Shown here in pieces: positions 1 to 11,035 of a stretch of DNA of 64,000 nt. A program made the position numbers and the translations under genes. The notes beneath the pieces were generated by a model, which worked only from the letters and a program-made list of their open reading frames with translations, made no database searches and was not told where the DNA came from. This DNA comes from Anthonomus grandis grandis (Eukaryota > Arthropoda > Insecta > Coleoptera > Curculionidae). The stretch covers positions 12,378,698 through 12,442,697 of the forward strand of contig NC_065564.1 in assembly GCF_022605725.1 (NCBI RefSeq). Reading direction: 5' to 3'. Within the stretch, counting starts at the first letter, position 1. Each line of letters begins with the position of its first letter.

Positions 1-780
1 CACCAGTGTCTCTGTGGCGCATTTCGAAGAAAGACTTAGGCCTACATCCATATGAGATGGTTCTAACTCAAGAATTGAAGCCTGCTGACCATGGTATACG
101 AAAAACGTTTACCGACTGGGTCCTGTTGCAGTTGGAACAAAATGCCGATTTTGGGAAACAAATCATCTTTTCAGATGAAACCCATTTTTGTCTTAGTGGC
201 GTTGTCAATACGCAAAATTGCCGCTTCTGGTGTCAGAACAATCCCCAGAAATAGTACAGGTGCCATTACACCCGTTAAAAGTGATTGTGTGGTGTGGTTT
301 GCATGTCGGTCCATAATTTTTTGAGGATGCAGGGGGGCATACTGTGACAGTCAACGGAGAGCGCTACCGCGACATGATAAAAAACTTTCTTTGGCCTGCA
401 ATTGATGGTGTAGACTTCGAACAGAATTGGTTTCAACAGGGCGGAGCAACATCACACACCGCCCGAGCCACAATTAATTTATTAAGAGAGCGTTTTGAAG
501 ATCGAATAATTTCGCGTCATGGCAATATCAACTGGCCACCAAGGTCCTGTAATCTTACTCCCCTGGACTTTTTTCTTTGGGGATATGTGAAGTCGAAGGT
601 GTATTCTAACAATCCTCAAACGATCAATGAGTTGAAAGTTAACATAACTAGAGTTATTCGCGAAATTCAACTTGTTAGAAAAAGTGATTGAAAATTGGGT
701 TCATCGTCTAAACGTCTGCCGCCGTAGCCGAGGTGGACATCTTGTTTAAAACATAATGTTACATAATAAACTACAACATG
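1..780 (+). pseudogene. DD41D mariner-like transposase, C-terminal part, broken
   Basis: Remnant of a Tc1/mariner transposase that would cut and paste its own element. The window opens inside the gene. The first catalytic Asp lies in IIFSDETHF (about 168-195). The second position reads WFQQGGATSHTA, so the expected Asp is Gly. The third Asp is in LTPLDFFLWGYVK (about 555-595). Forty-one residues separate positions two and three, the DD41D spacing. Frames shift near 249 and near 668, and the last stretch (CRRSRGGHLV, about 718-748) is in a third frame. Family proteins are about 350 residues; this is roughly the last two thirds. It is inactive by frameshifts and loss of a catalytic residue. The 65 bases after it are non-coding and lead into the PLE. 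Confidence 0.85.
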
Positions 781-920
781 AAACATCAATCATAGAAATG
801 AACCAATTCGTTTTTATTTTTTAGCAATTTAAACTTATATCATTCTTGTTTTTGAAGGTGGTAGACAATGGTACAGTGAAAACATCTTGTCGAACTTGCA
901 TTGTCTTATTTATTTAATGT

Positions 921-966
921 AACACGACGTTTCGGTTGGTAAGTATCTCCAACCGTTATCAAGTGT
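921..966 (-). ncRNA. Hammerhead ribozyme-like motif, PLE copy 1 left arm
   Basis: Read on the minus strand: stem I ACAC, core UUGAUAA, one base, stem II GGTTGG/CCAACC, GAAA, then CG, UC and stem I GTGT. The predicted cut is after the GUC triplet, between 926 and 925. The core differs from CUGAUGA at C3 and G8, the two bases that pair with each other in the folded ribozyme; here they would form U-A. Stem III is the self-complementary ACGU, too short to close a loop, as in PLE hammerheads that work as dimers. Activity is inferred only. Confidence 0.6.
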
Positions 967-1290
967 AAACTGACAGCAAACTAGTATTCTAAAGGCTTAT
1001 ATACTAGATGTGTGCAGCGATGTGGAAAGGAAAGTCATTCGTGAAAAGAGTTGGGGGGAGGACACGTCTCTCTTTAGATCCTACACTGTCCTGAGAGTAG
1101 AGGCTTCCAGATGTTAGGTATATCGACGCTTGGCTGGCTGAAGATTCTCTGATTCTGTGAAATGAAAGCGGCCTCTACGAACTTCCTCTTCCGCCAGTGC
1201 TGTTCCTTGTGCAGAAACTTGGCTTCTGACCAATGGATATTGTGTCCATTATGCCACGCGTGCTCTGCTATTCCGGATTTGGAAACCAGC

Positions 1291-1704
1291 AAGTACAATA
1301 TTAGAACTGCCTTTAGATCTAGCACCACTATCGGAAGCGTGGTATCAAAGACCAAACCAGATGGCCTGTTGGATACAAAAAATTGCGTCTACCGGATCCC
1401 ATGTGAGTGCGGTGACTCATACATAGGTGAAACGAAGCGCCCCCTAGAAGTCAGAGCGAAGGAACATCGCAGCTAGACCCAAAGAGGAGAAATTTCCAAA
1501 TCCGGAATAGCAGAGTACGCGTGGCATAATGGACACAATATCCATTGGTCAGAAGCCAAGATTCTGCACAAGGAACAGCACTGGCGGAAGAGGAAGTTCG
1601 TAGAGGCAGCTTTCATTTCACACAATCAGGGGATCTTCAGCCAGCCAAGCGTCGATATACCCAACATCTGGAAGCCTCTACTCTCAGGACAGTGTAGGAT
1701 CTAG
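1291..1704 (+). pseudogene. PLE GIY-YIG endonuclease, interrupted by a stop
   Basis: C-terminal endonuclease domain of a Penelope-like polyprotein, which nicks target DNA for reverse transcription. Visible motifs are VYRIPCECGDSYIGET (about 1390-1437, the GIY-YIG core, here VYR...YIG) followed by Arg and REHRS. An in-frame TAG at 1474-1476 breaks the chain. The same frame then continues through GIAEYAWHNGHNIHWSEAK and ends with LLSGQCRI before a TAG at 1702-1704. The last part lies in the right arm of the palindrome, so an antisense copy of it exists at about 1080-1284. The RT domain that should precede it is absent here but present in copy 3. Confidence 0.85.
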
Positions 1705-1811
1705 AGAGAGACGTGTCCTTCCCCCAACTCTTTTCACGGATGACTTTCCTTTCCACATCGCTGCACACATCTAGTATATAAGCCTTTAGAATACTAGTTT
1801 GCTGTCAGTTT

Positions 1812-1860
1812 ACACTTGATAACGGTTGGAGGGAGATACTTACCAACCGAAACGTCGTGT
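1812..1860 (+). ncRNA. Hammerhead ribozyme-like motif, PLE copy 1 right arm
   Basis: Same motif as the left arm but on the plus strand: ACAC stem I, UUGAUAA core, six-base stem II, GAAA, ACGU stem III, GUC triplet, GTGT stem I. The predicted cut is after 1856. The stem II loop is three G longer than in the other copies. The arm pairs with the motif at 921-966, so an RNA spanning the element could hide both motifs in the long hairpin. Confidence 0.6.
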
Positions 1861-1936
1861 TACATTAAATAAATAAGACAATGCAAGTCCGACAAGATGT
1901 TTTCACTGTACCATTGTCTACCACCTTCAAAAACAC

Positions 1937-2567
1937 ATGTTCGCTCGCACATTTAAAGGTACATTGTCTAGTAAACCATTTAAATGGTGCTGTAGAAAGT
2001 CTAAATAAGTGTCGCCAACTAAAATTCTAGGAAAAAAGAAAGGACCAATTAACTCATCTCCCACTAAACCTGCCCATACATTAAGGCTAAAGTGCTCCTG
2101 GTGGTGAGATTGCATAATTTCGTGCGGATTCTCTGTTGCCCAAACATACACATTAGGTAGCACATGAGGTAGCAAAGCTTGAACTCTTTGAATATGGTAT
2201 GGATACAAGCTATTTTCGTGCAAAACCCGCCAAACAGTTGCATCAAAATCCATCATCAAACATCCAAATTCCGAGCTATTTGTCGGGTGCTTAGGCCAGG
2301 ATCGTCGTCGATGGCATTCAAAATTTGCTCCTCTGTCACTGGGTTTCGTGCTTGTTGCGGTCTGCCTGCATTGTTCCTGGGGGTCTGAAAACTACCGTAT
2401 TCCCTAAGATGCCGATATGACTCTGAAAATGTTCGTACATTTGGGAGTCGGCAATTAGGAAACCTTAACTGATACAATCTTTGAGCTTCATACCCGTTAC
2501 CATCAGCAAGACCATAAACAAAATGGATGTCTGCAAGATGTTCGAATGAATAACGTTCATTTTCCAT
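1937..2567 (-). pseudogene. DD41D mariner transposase, N-terminal half with internal deletion
   Basis: Starts at the ATG at 2567 (MENERYSFEHLADIHFVYG). The N-terminal paired-type helix-turn-helix runs to about 2257 (PGLSTRQIARNLDV). A frame change near 2257 is followed by VWRVLHENSLYPYHIQRVQA. The segment holding the first catalytic Asp is deleted between QALLPHVLPN and VYVWATENPHEI. The body ends at NVPLNVRANM, just before the expected second Asp. Relatives are annotated across beetles, ants and bugs as a Tc1/mariner type. Inactive. Confidence 0.8.
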
Positions 2568-3261
2568 TTTAGCAATGTTAGCGTTTAGAAATAAAACATG
2601 GGAATAAAAACTACACTTTAAATCTAAAACGGGAAGTAAACAACTGGAATTAAACAAAGTCAATAATGACAGTAAATTTATTTTACACCAAATGTCAAGC
2701 AAGTTAAAAAATGTCTAAAACAAATACTCACAGCCTACCACTAAAACATCAGAAATAAAAATGTCAACAATTGCGAAACACACCCTACTTCCTAAATTTT
2801 TTCTTTGATTTTTTATTTACGATATTGCTATCCTTTTATTCACCGGCGATTTTCTCAAAAACTAATAGTCGTATGGAAAAAATGCAAGAGACCAAAAATT
2901 TAAATTTTTGTATAGTCTATTTATTGGTGTAGCTTAATTTAAAAAAAATGTATGTACATATAAAATTTTGACCGTCAAAAGTGTGCACCTCCTCAGTTTA
3001 CCCCTTAAAATAATTTTTACGCCTTTTCTAAGATAAAGAGTAAATAGACCGCCTAAAATAACGGGGGTATTCCGAATTTCGTTAAATTTGATGCAAAACT
3101 GTAGACACAGTTTTAAAAAATCGATTTTTTTTACAGTTCTTGCGATGGCTGTAGCTTGAAGGGGGTGCATTTTAGGACCCATGTTTATAGGAAAAAAAAG
3201 TCCTATTTTGACTTCAGGAATACGCCCTTAAAATATATATAGTGAATTTTGAAACACCCTG
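1937..3261 (-). mobile_element. DD41D mariner B, 3' half lost at the PLE junction
   Basis: On the minus strand the element begins at 3261 with CAGGGTGTTTC, next to a TA (3262-3263), as expected of a Tc1/mariner terminal inverted repeat at a TA target. About 690 bp of AT-rich leader follow, then the transposase from 2567. The body stops at 1937, exactly where the PLE arm begins, so the third catalytic residue and the other terminal repeat are missing. The plus-strand mariner left of the PLE is a different lineage and cannot be the missing half. Confidence 0.75.
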
Positions 3262-3499
3262 TATGTAAACGTTTATTTTTGGTTTACATCAGATGTAACT
3301 TCAACTATAAATATCGGATAAAATGGTCGCGTAAAAAAATGATTTTTAATGCATTTTCTATTTTTGCAAGATTTCTTTGTATATCATATACCATTATTAC
3401 ATTGTAAGATATGAACGTGTATGAAAAGTTTAACGTATCCTACACAATGTCATAAATATGATATCTGGATCATTTTATCATATATTTAAAGTGTACTGA

Positions 3500-4546
3500 T
3501 CGAGTGTAAAGAGTAGCTATGTAAATCCCCTGTCAATTTTTTTAAATGACGTAATTTTTTTCCTTTTTGTAAACAGAGTTGTATATGATATATGTACGTA
3601 TATTCCATATTTTAATTAATATACCTTGACCAAGTACTATTACTAAATATACCAAAACCAAAAATTTACTAAAAAGTCCTTGGATAAATATATATTTAAC
3701 AATAATAATATATGATGTGTTGCACGGGACTGGCTCAAAAATTACTTATTATTATCAGAATTGCATTTTTTTTATGCATAATTTAATTAAATTATGTATA
3801 ATATGTTAATCCTTAAAATATGTGTTTTATAATTTTTCTCTTAAATTAATACTTTTTTTAACACAATTTATTAAACAGATCCATGTCTTAATGTATGCAA
3901 TTTTTCATGTATGGAAGCCGTAAATTGCATAATAACTTTCAAGAAACGCAATAAAAATATAAATTTTTGTGACCAAATTTGCCTAGGTTTTTGTGTACCT
4001 ATGCATAACTTAAATGCATGCGAATGCCGTTTTACTATTTAAATGGCCCATGTGATATATTTGCAATTTATGTTTAACTTCTCCTAATTTTATTTAAAAC
4101 ATTTGCTTTCTTTTTACTTTACATTTCCTATTTAAGTATATGTGTTACCTCATTGGAAAAAATTACTTTTTAGTGTTATTGTTTTTCTTCAATGTCTCCA
4201 AAAATCAATTTAATTTAAATTATTTAAGATTATTAATGGCTCCGTTTTAACAAATTTACTTTCTGAGCAGGTTAATCGCTACTGTATTGCAATGTCCACA
4301 ATTTAAATATGTTTGTCCGCATTTTGAAAGGGAGCATATGTCAGCCTTCAACATCTTTTTAAGAAGGAGAGCACCAAGCTCGCCAGGGACATGTACCCGG
4401 AAGGCAGTCCTTATTGCCTCAAATTACACCACAAGGTCTAGGTCTATGAAAGGTTTAACTCTATTTCAAAGTCTTCAGTTAGAACCATTCGCATAGATCC
4501 CATGATTTAAGAGTCTTCCATTAGAGGTTCATGCTTAGCACCCTCC
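3500..4546. repeat. AT-rich dispersed repeat A, copy 1
   Basis: Aligns by eye with 8522-10612 (copy 2, interrupted by an LTR-like insertion) and with 13626-14018 (copy 3, 5' part only). Shared landmarks are AATAATAATATATGATGTGT (about 3703), GTGACCAAATTTGCCTAGG (about 3970) and the end GCTTAGCACCCTCC (4533-4546), where copies 1 and 2 stop matching. No coding potential is seen. It may be the 5' untranslated region of the non-LTR element that follows, since it ends where that element's ORF1 begins. The preceding 3262-3500 holds nothing recognisable. Confidence 0.7.
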
Positions 4547-5427
4547 AAGTCAAGGAAAGTCAAGGAAAAACTGGGAACCACGGACTTTATCAGATGCTTC
4601 CTAATGCTAAAAAACAGAGAAAATACAAAATTGGTGTGCAAAATATCAAGTACTTAAAGCGGCTGAAGGATATTGGCATGTGGCCTCCAGGCACTTTCAT
4701 CTCCAATTCATGTTTATCATCCTCAAAAACAGCAGCAAAGGTAATTAATACATCTTCACCACCTTGTAAGACTTTCGCCCCAGATAGTCATAGCCTGTCG
4801 CAACGGTCGGATGCAGCAACATCAGACACTCTACCCGGGAAAGTTAAATCTTTGAAGATTGGTTCAGACAAAGAGGCGATAGCTACTTCGAAGTCCCTAG
4901 CGACTGAATTGTTGGAGGCTGATTTTATCATTGATAGAGATGGGGAGATGAATAAAACATCAAACATAGACCCGATGACTCCACCATTAGTGAGACTGTC
5001 AAGAGACTCGGATGCGGCAGATGGTCGTTATTTACTGGCTAGGCTAAGGGATCCCTCAATTTTAAGACCCCTCAGGCTATTTCTTTTATATCTGCATGAT
5101 CAGCCCTCCATTTTATGTTTCGAAGGACACACCAATACCAGCATCCGATTGGCACTTGCCTCAGAGGGACTTCCTGGTGACGTGGATGCCTTGCGGAAGC
5201 TCTACTTTCGCTACTATGACGCCTATGGTATTGGTCCAGCTGAAGTAGAAGCAGTTCTGTCAGCCTTTGGATCCTTTTTCTCATCAGAGAAATTGCTACG
5301 CCTCCAAAGGATTAGAGAAAGCCAGAGCAATTACTATTCTAGTGGAACTCCCACTAAGAATAAAAAGAAAAGGATCAAGCACCCTCTAAAATACTGGACA
5401 ATGGCAAACTTAGTATTTTCTCTCTAA
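4531..5427 (+). CDS. ORF1-like protein of the non-LTR element, 298 aa
   Basis: Long open frame just upstream of an endonuclease-RT frame, the place of ORF1 (RNA-binding chaperone) in LINEs. Residues 1-120 are basic and Ser/Lys-rich. Residues 160-275 contain SILRPLRLFLLYLHDQPSIL and a region rich in acidic and aromatic residues. No CCHC zinc knuckle is visible, unlike the Jockey ORF1 at 40259-41233. The first ATG (4531) lies in repeat A, so the true start could be later. The stop at 5427 overlaps the start of the endonuclease frame (NGKLSIFSLNIQS). I do not recognise the family; the role is inferred from position. Confidence 0.55.
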   Translation: MLSTLQVKESQGKTGNHGLYQMLPNAKKQRKYKIGVQNIKYLKRLKDIGMWPPGTFISNSCLSSSKTAAKVINTSSPPCKTFAPDSHSLSQRSDAATSDTLPGKVKSLKIGSDKEAIATSKSLATELLEADFIIDRDGEMNKTSNIDPMTPPLVRLSRDSDAADGRYLLARLRDPSILRPLRLFLLYLHDQPSILCFEGHTNTSIRLALASEGLPGDVDALRKLYFRYYDAYGIGPAEVEAVLSAFGSFFSSEKLLRLQRIRESQSNYYSSGTPTKNKKKRIKHPLKYWTMANLVFSL

Positions 5428-7021
5428 ATATTCAGTCTCTAAGACACAAAACTGACGATCTATTTCTTTTGTTAGAAGAGCTTCATTTTCCTGATATCGT
5501 TGCCATATCTGAATATTGGTTAATTATTGATGAGCCCGTTTTTACCAACAATTACTCTACAGTGGCCAGATTTAATAGAACAAATGTATCTCATGGAGGT
5601 ACTTTGATAATGTCTAAAAGCAACGACTTTTCAGTAGTAACCAAGTTTGATAATTTAATACCTGAAAAACTATTTGAATTTTCCATTATCTATAGTAATA
5701 AATATGATCTTCATGTAATTTGTATATATAGAACACCTGACGCGGATGTAAATATATTCTTTCAAAAATTACTAAGCTTGCTTGAGTCTCTGCCTTTAAA
5801 CAGCAAAATCTTTGTGGCGACCTAAAGATTGATTTTTCCAGTGTGTGCGCGGCTCAAGAATCTCTCCAGTCCATTTTCGATTCTTTTGGCTTAATCATGC
5901 ACATTAAATCACCAACCAGAATAACTAAAATGAGCTCGAGTACAATAGACTATGACGTATCTTCCTTTGATCCGGATTTCGTTGACTGTACTGTCCTAAA
6001 CTAAGGCTTTTTAGATCATGAAGCAGTGCAAAGTTTTCCATAATACCAAAAACTAAAAATGTTCCCCGCAAATTAGGCCGTATTTTCTCAGATCGAAATT
6101 TTCTAAATTTTAAGCACCTGTGTCTAACAACTGACTGGAATGTCCACTCTTCTGATGTTGATTCAGAATTCTCTAGATTTATAAAAACGCTATCTAATCT
6201 GTCTCACAAATCCTTTCCTTTAAGGCCTCTCAAACTGAAAAAACATAAACCCTGGTCTAACCAAGGCTTACGTACATCTGCTAAGAACATGCGTTCATTA
6301 TTCAATCTTGGAAAATTCTCGGACAGCGCTTTCTTTCACGACTATGTAAGACTATATAAAAAAGTTTATCAAAGGACCCTAAAAGCGGCAAAAGACATTT
6401 ACTATAACAGGAGACTGGCAAAGTCTGGTAATGTTGCTAAAGAATCATGGTCGATTGTTAATAATCTGAGAAATAAACCCTCTACTATATCTAAGTCCAA
6501 TACTATATCTACCTCTCCTGAGAACCTCAACAATTATTTTGTAAATGTAGCGAAGAATCTAATGAGTACCATAGCTCCTACCCACGATCCACTTTCTTAT
6601 CTTTCTAGTGCAGATAAGAACTTACACAGTTTTTTCTTTACGCCAATAGTATTACCTGAGCTTCGCAGTACGATTACGGAAATCAAAAATTAGAGCTCTT
6701 CTGGAACCGATGGACTCACGTTGAACATGTTTCTAAACCTGCCAGAGTGTACATTAAACCATCTTACAAATTTAATCAACCTGTTTTTGCCAACAGCCTT
6801 AAGAAGGCAATAATAATCCCTCTACATAAAGGAGGAGATAAAGATCAGTCTTCCAACTATCGCCCAATTGCTCTTCTTCCCACACTATCAAAAATTATTG
6901 AAAGATTAGTGAAAAAAAGGCTCCTATCATTTCTACTGAAATTTAAAATACTCCCTCCTCAACAATTTGGACTTTTAAATAACAAATGCACAAATGATGC
7001 TATGTTTTCCCTTTTTAATCG
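5400..7021 (+). pseudogene. Endonuclease and first part of reverse transcriptase
   Basis: The APE-type endonuclease begins at about 5401 (LSIFSLNIQSLRHK) and shows IVAISEYWL, GGTLIMSK, VICIYRTP and a GDLKIDF-like step (about 5818) ending in TRITK and IDYDVSSF (about 5960). This domain nicks the target for primed reverse transcription. A linker (6040-6690) follows. The RT starts near 6690 with SSGTDGLTLNMF, then KAIIIPLHKGGDKDQSSNYR (about 6806-6865) and RPIALLPTLSKIIERL. Frame changes occur near 5822, 6000, 6690 and 6750. The frame is cut at FSLFNRVY (7021) by the inserted antisense LINE and resumes at 7988. Confidence 0.8.
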
Positions 7022-7029
7022 TGTATACT

Positions 7030-7979
7030 TTTTTTTTATGGTACACACAAGCACAAGAGGAAAGTCCTATGTCACTCCTGGAGTGGTGCTTGCGTGAAGA
7101 TATTTGTGGGCATTTATCTTGAATCGCTGTAGGTTGTATGCGTCGGGAAATATGTGAGGTGGAAGCCCGTTCCACAAAGAAGATGTTCTCCAGATGAATG
7201 AGTCCCGATACAGCGACGTCTGGGGTAGGCAGGTGGACTCGATGTTGATGAGCCGCAACTGCTAGACGCGTCCTTCCTGGGTGGAATCAGGCCTGCCAGC
7301 TCAGAGGAGCACTTACCGTGATAATAACGGTAGAATAAACAGAGATCAGCCACCTTTCTCCTGTGCTCCAGACTATCCAGACTCATCAGTCAGTTCTGGT
7401 TTGTCGATAAGACGAATAGCTCTCTTCTGTATAAAATCCAGCAGGTTAAACTATGCTTGGGCGCAGAGCTCCAGACATGCGACCAATACTCGAGGGAAGG
7501 GCGTATTTGAGCCTTATAAAGAGTCAGCAGAGCTGTTCTGGTGTATACAGTTATTTCGTTTTGAAAAGCACTCCGAGTTTTTTGAAAGCCGCCCTGGCGA
7601 CCTCGACTCCTAGAAGATGTAAAGATGATTTCATTGGCAATGTTTTCCCTGCCATAACCAGCTCCGGGCCACCAAGGTTAGTCTTCATCGTAAATACTGC
7701 AGCCTGCGTTTTTTTAGCGTTAAAATTGACCAGATTGTTATCGCCCCACTCCAAGATTGCTCTAATATCGTTGTTGGTTGAAGCTACTTGTTGCTGCCTA
7801 AGATTCTGAGAACTTGCGGCTGTCGTTAGTTTGGCGGACCTAAATGTGGAAATATGTGTGCTATCGTCCGCAAAGCTGTAGATTGGATTGACAGTGGTTC
7901 CTAGCAAATCGTTGATATATATCAAGAAAAGGGAGGGGGATAGAATGCATCCTTGAGAGCCTCCAGCTGTAGTATATAT
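7030..7979 (-). mobile_element. Antisense 5'-truncated Jockey-type LINE with poly-A and 8-bp duplication
   Basis: Flanked by TGTATACT at 7022-7029 and 7980-7987. The left edge is a T run (a poly-A tail on the minus strand), so it arrived by target-primed reverse transcription. On the minus strand it holds an RT from the palm region (SFADDSTHIS, about 7860, a FADD box) through LVNFNAKKTQAAVF, LEHRRKVADL and the C-terminal WNGLPPHIFPDAYNL. Frames break near 7550, 7450 and 7110. A sister copy lies at 28298-29035. The element is about 950 bp of what would be 4-5 kb. Confidence 0.9.
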
Positions 7980-7987
7980 TGTATACT

Positions 7988-8521
7988 GTAGCTTAAACAA
8001 CCAATATCCTACGGCAACAATCTTCTGTGATTTTTCTAAAGCTTTTGATTGCGTAAACCATGATATCTTAATAAAAAAGTTGCAACACTACGGGTTTATG
8101 TCACTAATGGTTTAAGTCATATCTCAATAACAGAAGTCAGTTTGTGAGGATTGATACTACGATATCTTCTTGCAATAGAATGTGGAGTGCCTCAAGGTTC
8201 AGTGCTTGGCCCTATTTTGTTTCTCATATTTATCAATGATATCGCTAGTCTGAATATTAAAGGACTATTAAAGAACCTGCCTATTCGCGGATGATACTAG
8301 TTTTGCCTGGAGCAATCCGGATATTGCCGAGCCAAGTGACTTAACTTCTATCAAAGCATAGTGCGACTCTAATCTTCTTTGCCTTAACATCTCCAAAACT
8401 AAATTTTTGTCCTATAAAAATAATTTGCATTCTTTTGTACTGGATAACGCAACCATTGACGAAGCCGACTTGGTGAAATTTTCGGGGCTTACTGTTGACA
8501 AGTCGTTAAAATGGGACATGC
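7988..8521 (+). pseudogene. Continuation of the interrupted reverse transcriptase
   Basis: Directly continues the frame cut at 7021: ATIFCDFSKAFDCVNHDILI (motif A, about 8010-8070), then ECGVPQGSVLGPILF (motif B, about 8182-8225), a damaged active site where the YADD/FADD box reads as SRMI (about 8288-8300), and a DMHI end at 8521. At least three frameshifts are present. Removing the insertion at 7022-7987 rejoins the two halves without gain or loss, which confirms the insertion call. Confidence 0.85.
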
Positions 8522-10612
8522 ACATTTAACAATAATAATATATGATGTGTTGCTCGATACTGGCTCTAAATTGCTTATTATAATCAGATTTGCATTTTTT
8601 TATATTGTAATTATGTATAATTTAATTAGGTAAGAATCTCATATTAACATATTATATGTTAATCCTTAAAATATGTGTTTTATATTTTTTTTCTTAAATT
8701 TATACTTTTTTTTAACACAATTTATTAAACAGATCCATGTCTAAATGTATGAATTTTTCATGTATGGAAGCCGTTAATTGCATATAATAACTTTCAAGAA
8801 ACGCAATAAAAATATAAATTTTTGTGACCAAATTTGCCTAGGTTTTTGTGTACCTATGCATAACTTAAATGCATGCGAATGTCATTTTACTATTTAAATG
8901 GCCCATGTGATATATTTGCAATTTATGTTTGTACGACGTGAATTTATTTTAGATATTATATTTTATCTGGTTTTTGTCGATCATCAAAAATTAATAAAAA
9001 AAAAGGAAACGATAACCGATCGGAATGTTAAGGGCTGACATGTACAGATAAGGACGATCTGTCAGAATCTTTAAGTTTTATAGTTTTAAGAGATTTTCGG
9101 AGATAACAAAATAAACAGAAATAGCACTTACTAGTACTTATGCGGGTAAAAATGTCACTTCGAAGAAAGTTATAATGTGTGGGAATGTTGGTATTTACAA
9201 GTTCTCAAAAACATAGGCGATGACAGTAGTTTACCAGAATTCTTTTAAGGGATATTTCTAATATGATCCTTTTTAGAATTCAGTTCGATGGTAACTTTAC
9301 TCGAAAACAGTCGTGGAGCAGTGTCCACTTGTTCTCCCGTAACTTTTCTCTAGTGTTGTGATTAGTGCCTTTATTGAACTAGCAAACCTGTCAAATTACA
9401 AAGGTGAGAGTTTTCACTGAGCAATGTTTTACCTTATGTTTTTCTTATTATTTTAATCATTATTAGTATAAAGAAAGTAATATTTAAATGTGCATCCTTC
9501 GATACTAAGTGTAGTGACCTGATACCTTGGTACGTAAAACAACGCTAGCTAGTGTAAGTAGGTGTATGGCACTAGTGCAACCCAGAGTGTTGTGGCACCT
9601 GGGATTATTTTGTAGACTGTGTAATTGGCCTTTACATCAGTGGGTTGTTTTGTGGAGTGCTTGCTAGCACTATCCCATCAACTTGATTTCTAATGATGGA
9701 CATCAGGTTTTGTTCTGCCTGGATTGGAGAACAACTCTTTAACAAGGTCTACTGATGTCTATAATTTGAAGGATGTTAGTCTTATTGATAGTTTTATGGT
9801 ATTGTGTACAGGTGCTATAAACCTGAAATGGCCTTGTGTAAACGTATTATACTTTTATTTAACAATCACAATAACTAGGGTAAAATATTTGCTCACAGGT
9901 ACCTTTTACTTTTTAGGTATGTAGTATCGTATCATTTCATATCAATGATCTCGAATCCTGACGTAAGTAATACATCTATCATTTTGTCTTCTTACACGTT
10001 CCACATATACACCACAAGTTACTGTAAGTACATTTATCGTTTTGCTACTGTTTATAAGTTTATTATTGCAATACATCTTGACAAGATGTTGTACCTATAT
10101 TAAAATCAAATAAAAATAACTGGAAGTATTATAATACGCCCTTTCAAGAATTTAGGCTCTGACATGTTTAACTTCTCTTAATTTTATTTAAAATATTTGC
10201 TTTCTTTTTACTTAATATTTCTTATTTAAGTATATGTATTACCTTATTGAAAAGAATTACTTTTTATTGTTATTGTTTTTCTTCAATACTTCCAAAAATC
10301 AATTCCATATAAATTATTTAAGATTATTAATGGATCCGTTTTAATAAATTTACTTTCTGAGCAGATTAATCGCTACTGTATTGCAATGTCCACAATTTAA
10401 GTCAGCCTGGATGGTATATGAGGCTCTGCTACAGATGCCTGCAACATCTCTTTAAGAAGGAGAGCACCAAGGGACATGTACCCTGAAGGCAGTCCTTAAT
10501 GCCAAATTACACCACAAAGTCTAACTTTATCTCAAGGTCTCCAGTTAGAACCATTCGCATAGATCCCACGATTTAAGAGTACTCCATTAGAGGTTCATGC
10601 TTAGCACCCTCC
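8522..10612. repeat. AT-rich dispersed repeat A, copy 2, interrupted
   Basis: Matches repeat A copy 1 from about 3699 to 4546 in two blocks, 8522-8929 and 10165-10612. The break is an LTR-like insertion. Both copies end with GCTTAGCACCCTCC. After this copy comes AT-rich sequence and repeat D. Nothing coding is seen; the short frame at 9724-9924 lies within the insertion and is not convincing. Confidence 0.75.
8930..10164. mobile_element. Solo-LTR-like insertion, 1,235 bp, 4-bp duplication
   Basis: Starts TGTACGACG and ends GGCTCTGACA, the TG...CA ends of LTRs. It is flanked by TGTT at 8926-8929 and 10165-10168; copy 1 of the host repeat has this site empty, with a single TGTT. A possible polyadenylation signal AATAAA lies near 10107. 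There is no coding region, primer-binding site or second LTR, so a solo LTR left by recombination is the best reading. A 4-bp duplication fits Ty3/gypsy, but the family is not identified. Confidence 0.65.
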
Positions 10613-10693
10613 TTAATTAAATAATTAGGGCATTTTTTAAGGAAAGGCAGTCGATATTTGCTCTAACAAAGCTTGTCTGTGTTATACTTTGTG

Positions 10694-11035
10694 GATGAGA
10701 GAGAGAGAGAGAGAGACTTGTCTGAGAGAACGATTGCGAGGATGGTGTTAACAAGTGGCTTGCAAGACCAATTTTGACAGACTTGAAGAAAAGATCCAGT
10801 GAGCCTTTTTGGAAAAATTGTAAAGGGGGTTGAAGTAGCTGAACTTTGATCTGAGGTTCTTTGCTTAAGATGAAAAGTTTACTAAGAATAATCGGGAAAA
10901 ATTATGGTGCTTAAATAAAAATATATATCGAGATCCTTTGAAATATGCCACAAAGCCCAGGGAAATAATTAGAAGCGGAAATCACTTTAGTGAAGCATTC
11001 TGGCAGCTTAATTATTTAATAAGATGACTTTAGAA
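10694..11035. repeat. Dispersed repeat D, copy 1, preceded by (GA)n
   Basis: A GA microsatellite (about 10696-10716) leads into about 320 bp that match 14823-15115. Shared landmarks are ACTTGTCTGAGAGAAC, GTAGCTGAACTTTGATCTGA and AGATGAAAAGTTTACTAAGA. No open frame is retained in either copy. The next bases to about 11290 are AT-rich with nothing recognisable. Confidence 0.7.

Larger units (their letters stand above)
846..1936 (+). mobile_element. Penelope-like element copy 1, collapsed palindrome
   Basis: Two arms of about 440 bp (846-1284 and 1494-1936) are reverse complements, separated by about 209 bp. Both outer ends read TTTTTGAAGGTGGTAGACAA on their own strand. PLE copy 3 in this window starts the same way, with an inverted piece of its own 3' end before the reverse transcriptase, so this is that architecture with the whole RT region lost. 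The right arm carries the end of the GIY-YIG endonuclease. Each arm carries a hammerhead-like motif. The copy lies at the cut end of the mariner at 1937-3261. A 440-bp perfect-arm hairpin could form if it were transcribed or single-stranded. Confidence 0.85.
4546..8521 (+). mobile_element. Non-LTR retrotransposon with ORF1 and EN-RT, 3' truncated
   Basis: One element in order: ORF1 (to 5427), apurinic-type endonuclease (about 5400-5995), linker, reverse transcriptase from about 6690. It is interrupted at 7022-7987 by an antisense LINE flanked by an 8-bp duplication. RT motifs resume at 7988 and stop inside the domain at 8521, where repeat A copy 2 starts. The RT style (Jockey/CR1 group) and APE endonuclease place it in the LINE superfamily. 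Many stops and frameshifts show it is old. The piece after the RT is missing. Confidence 0.8.

Noticed and set aside
1074..1355. Minus-strand 93-codon frame resembling the PLE endonuclease end
   Set aside because: It is the inverted copy in the left arm of the palindrome, not a second gene.
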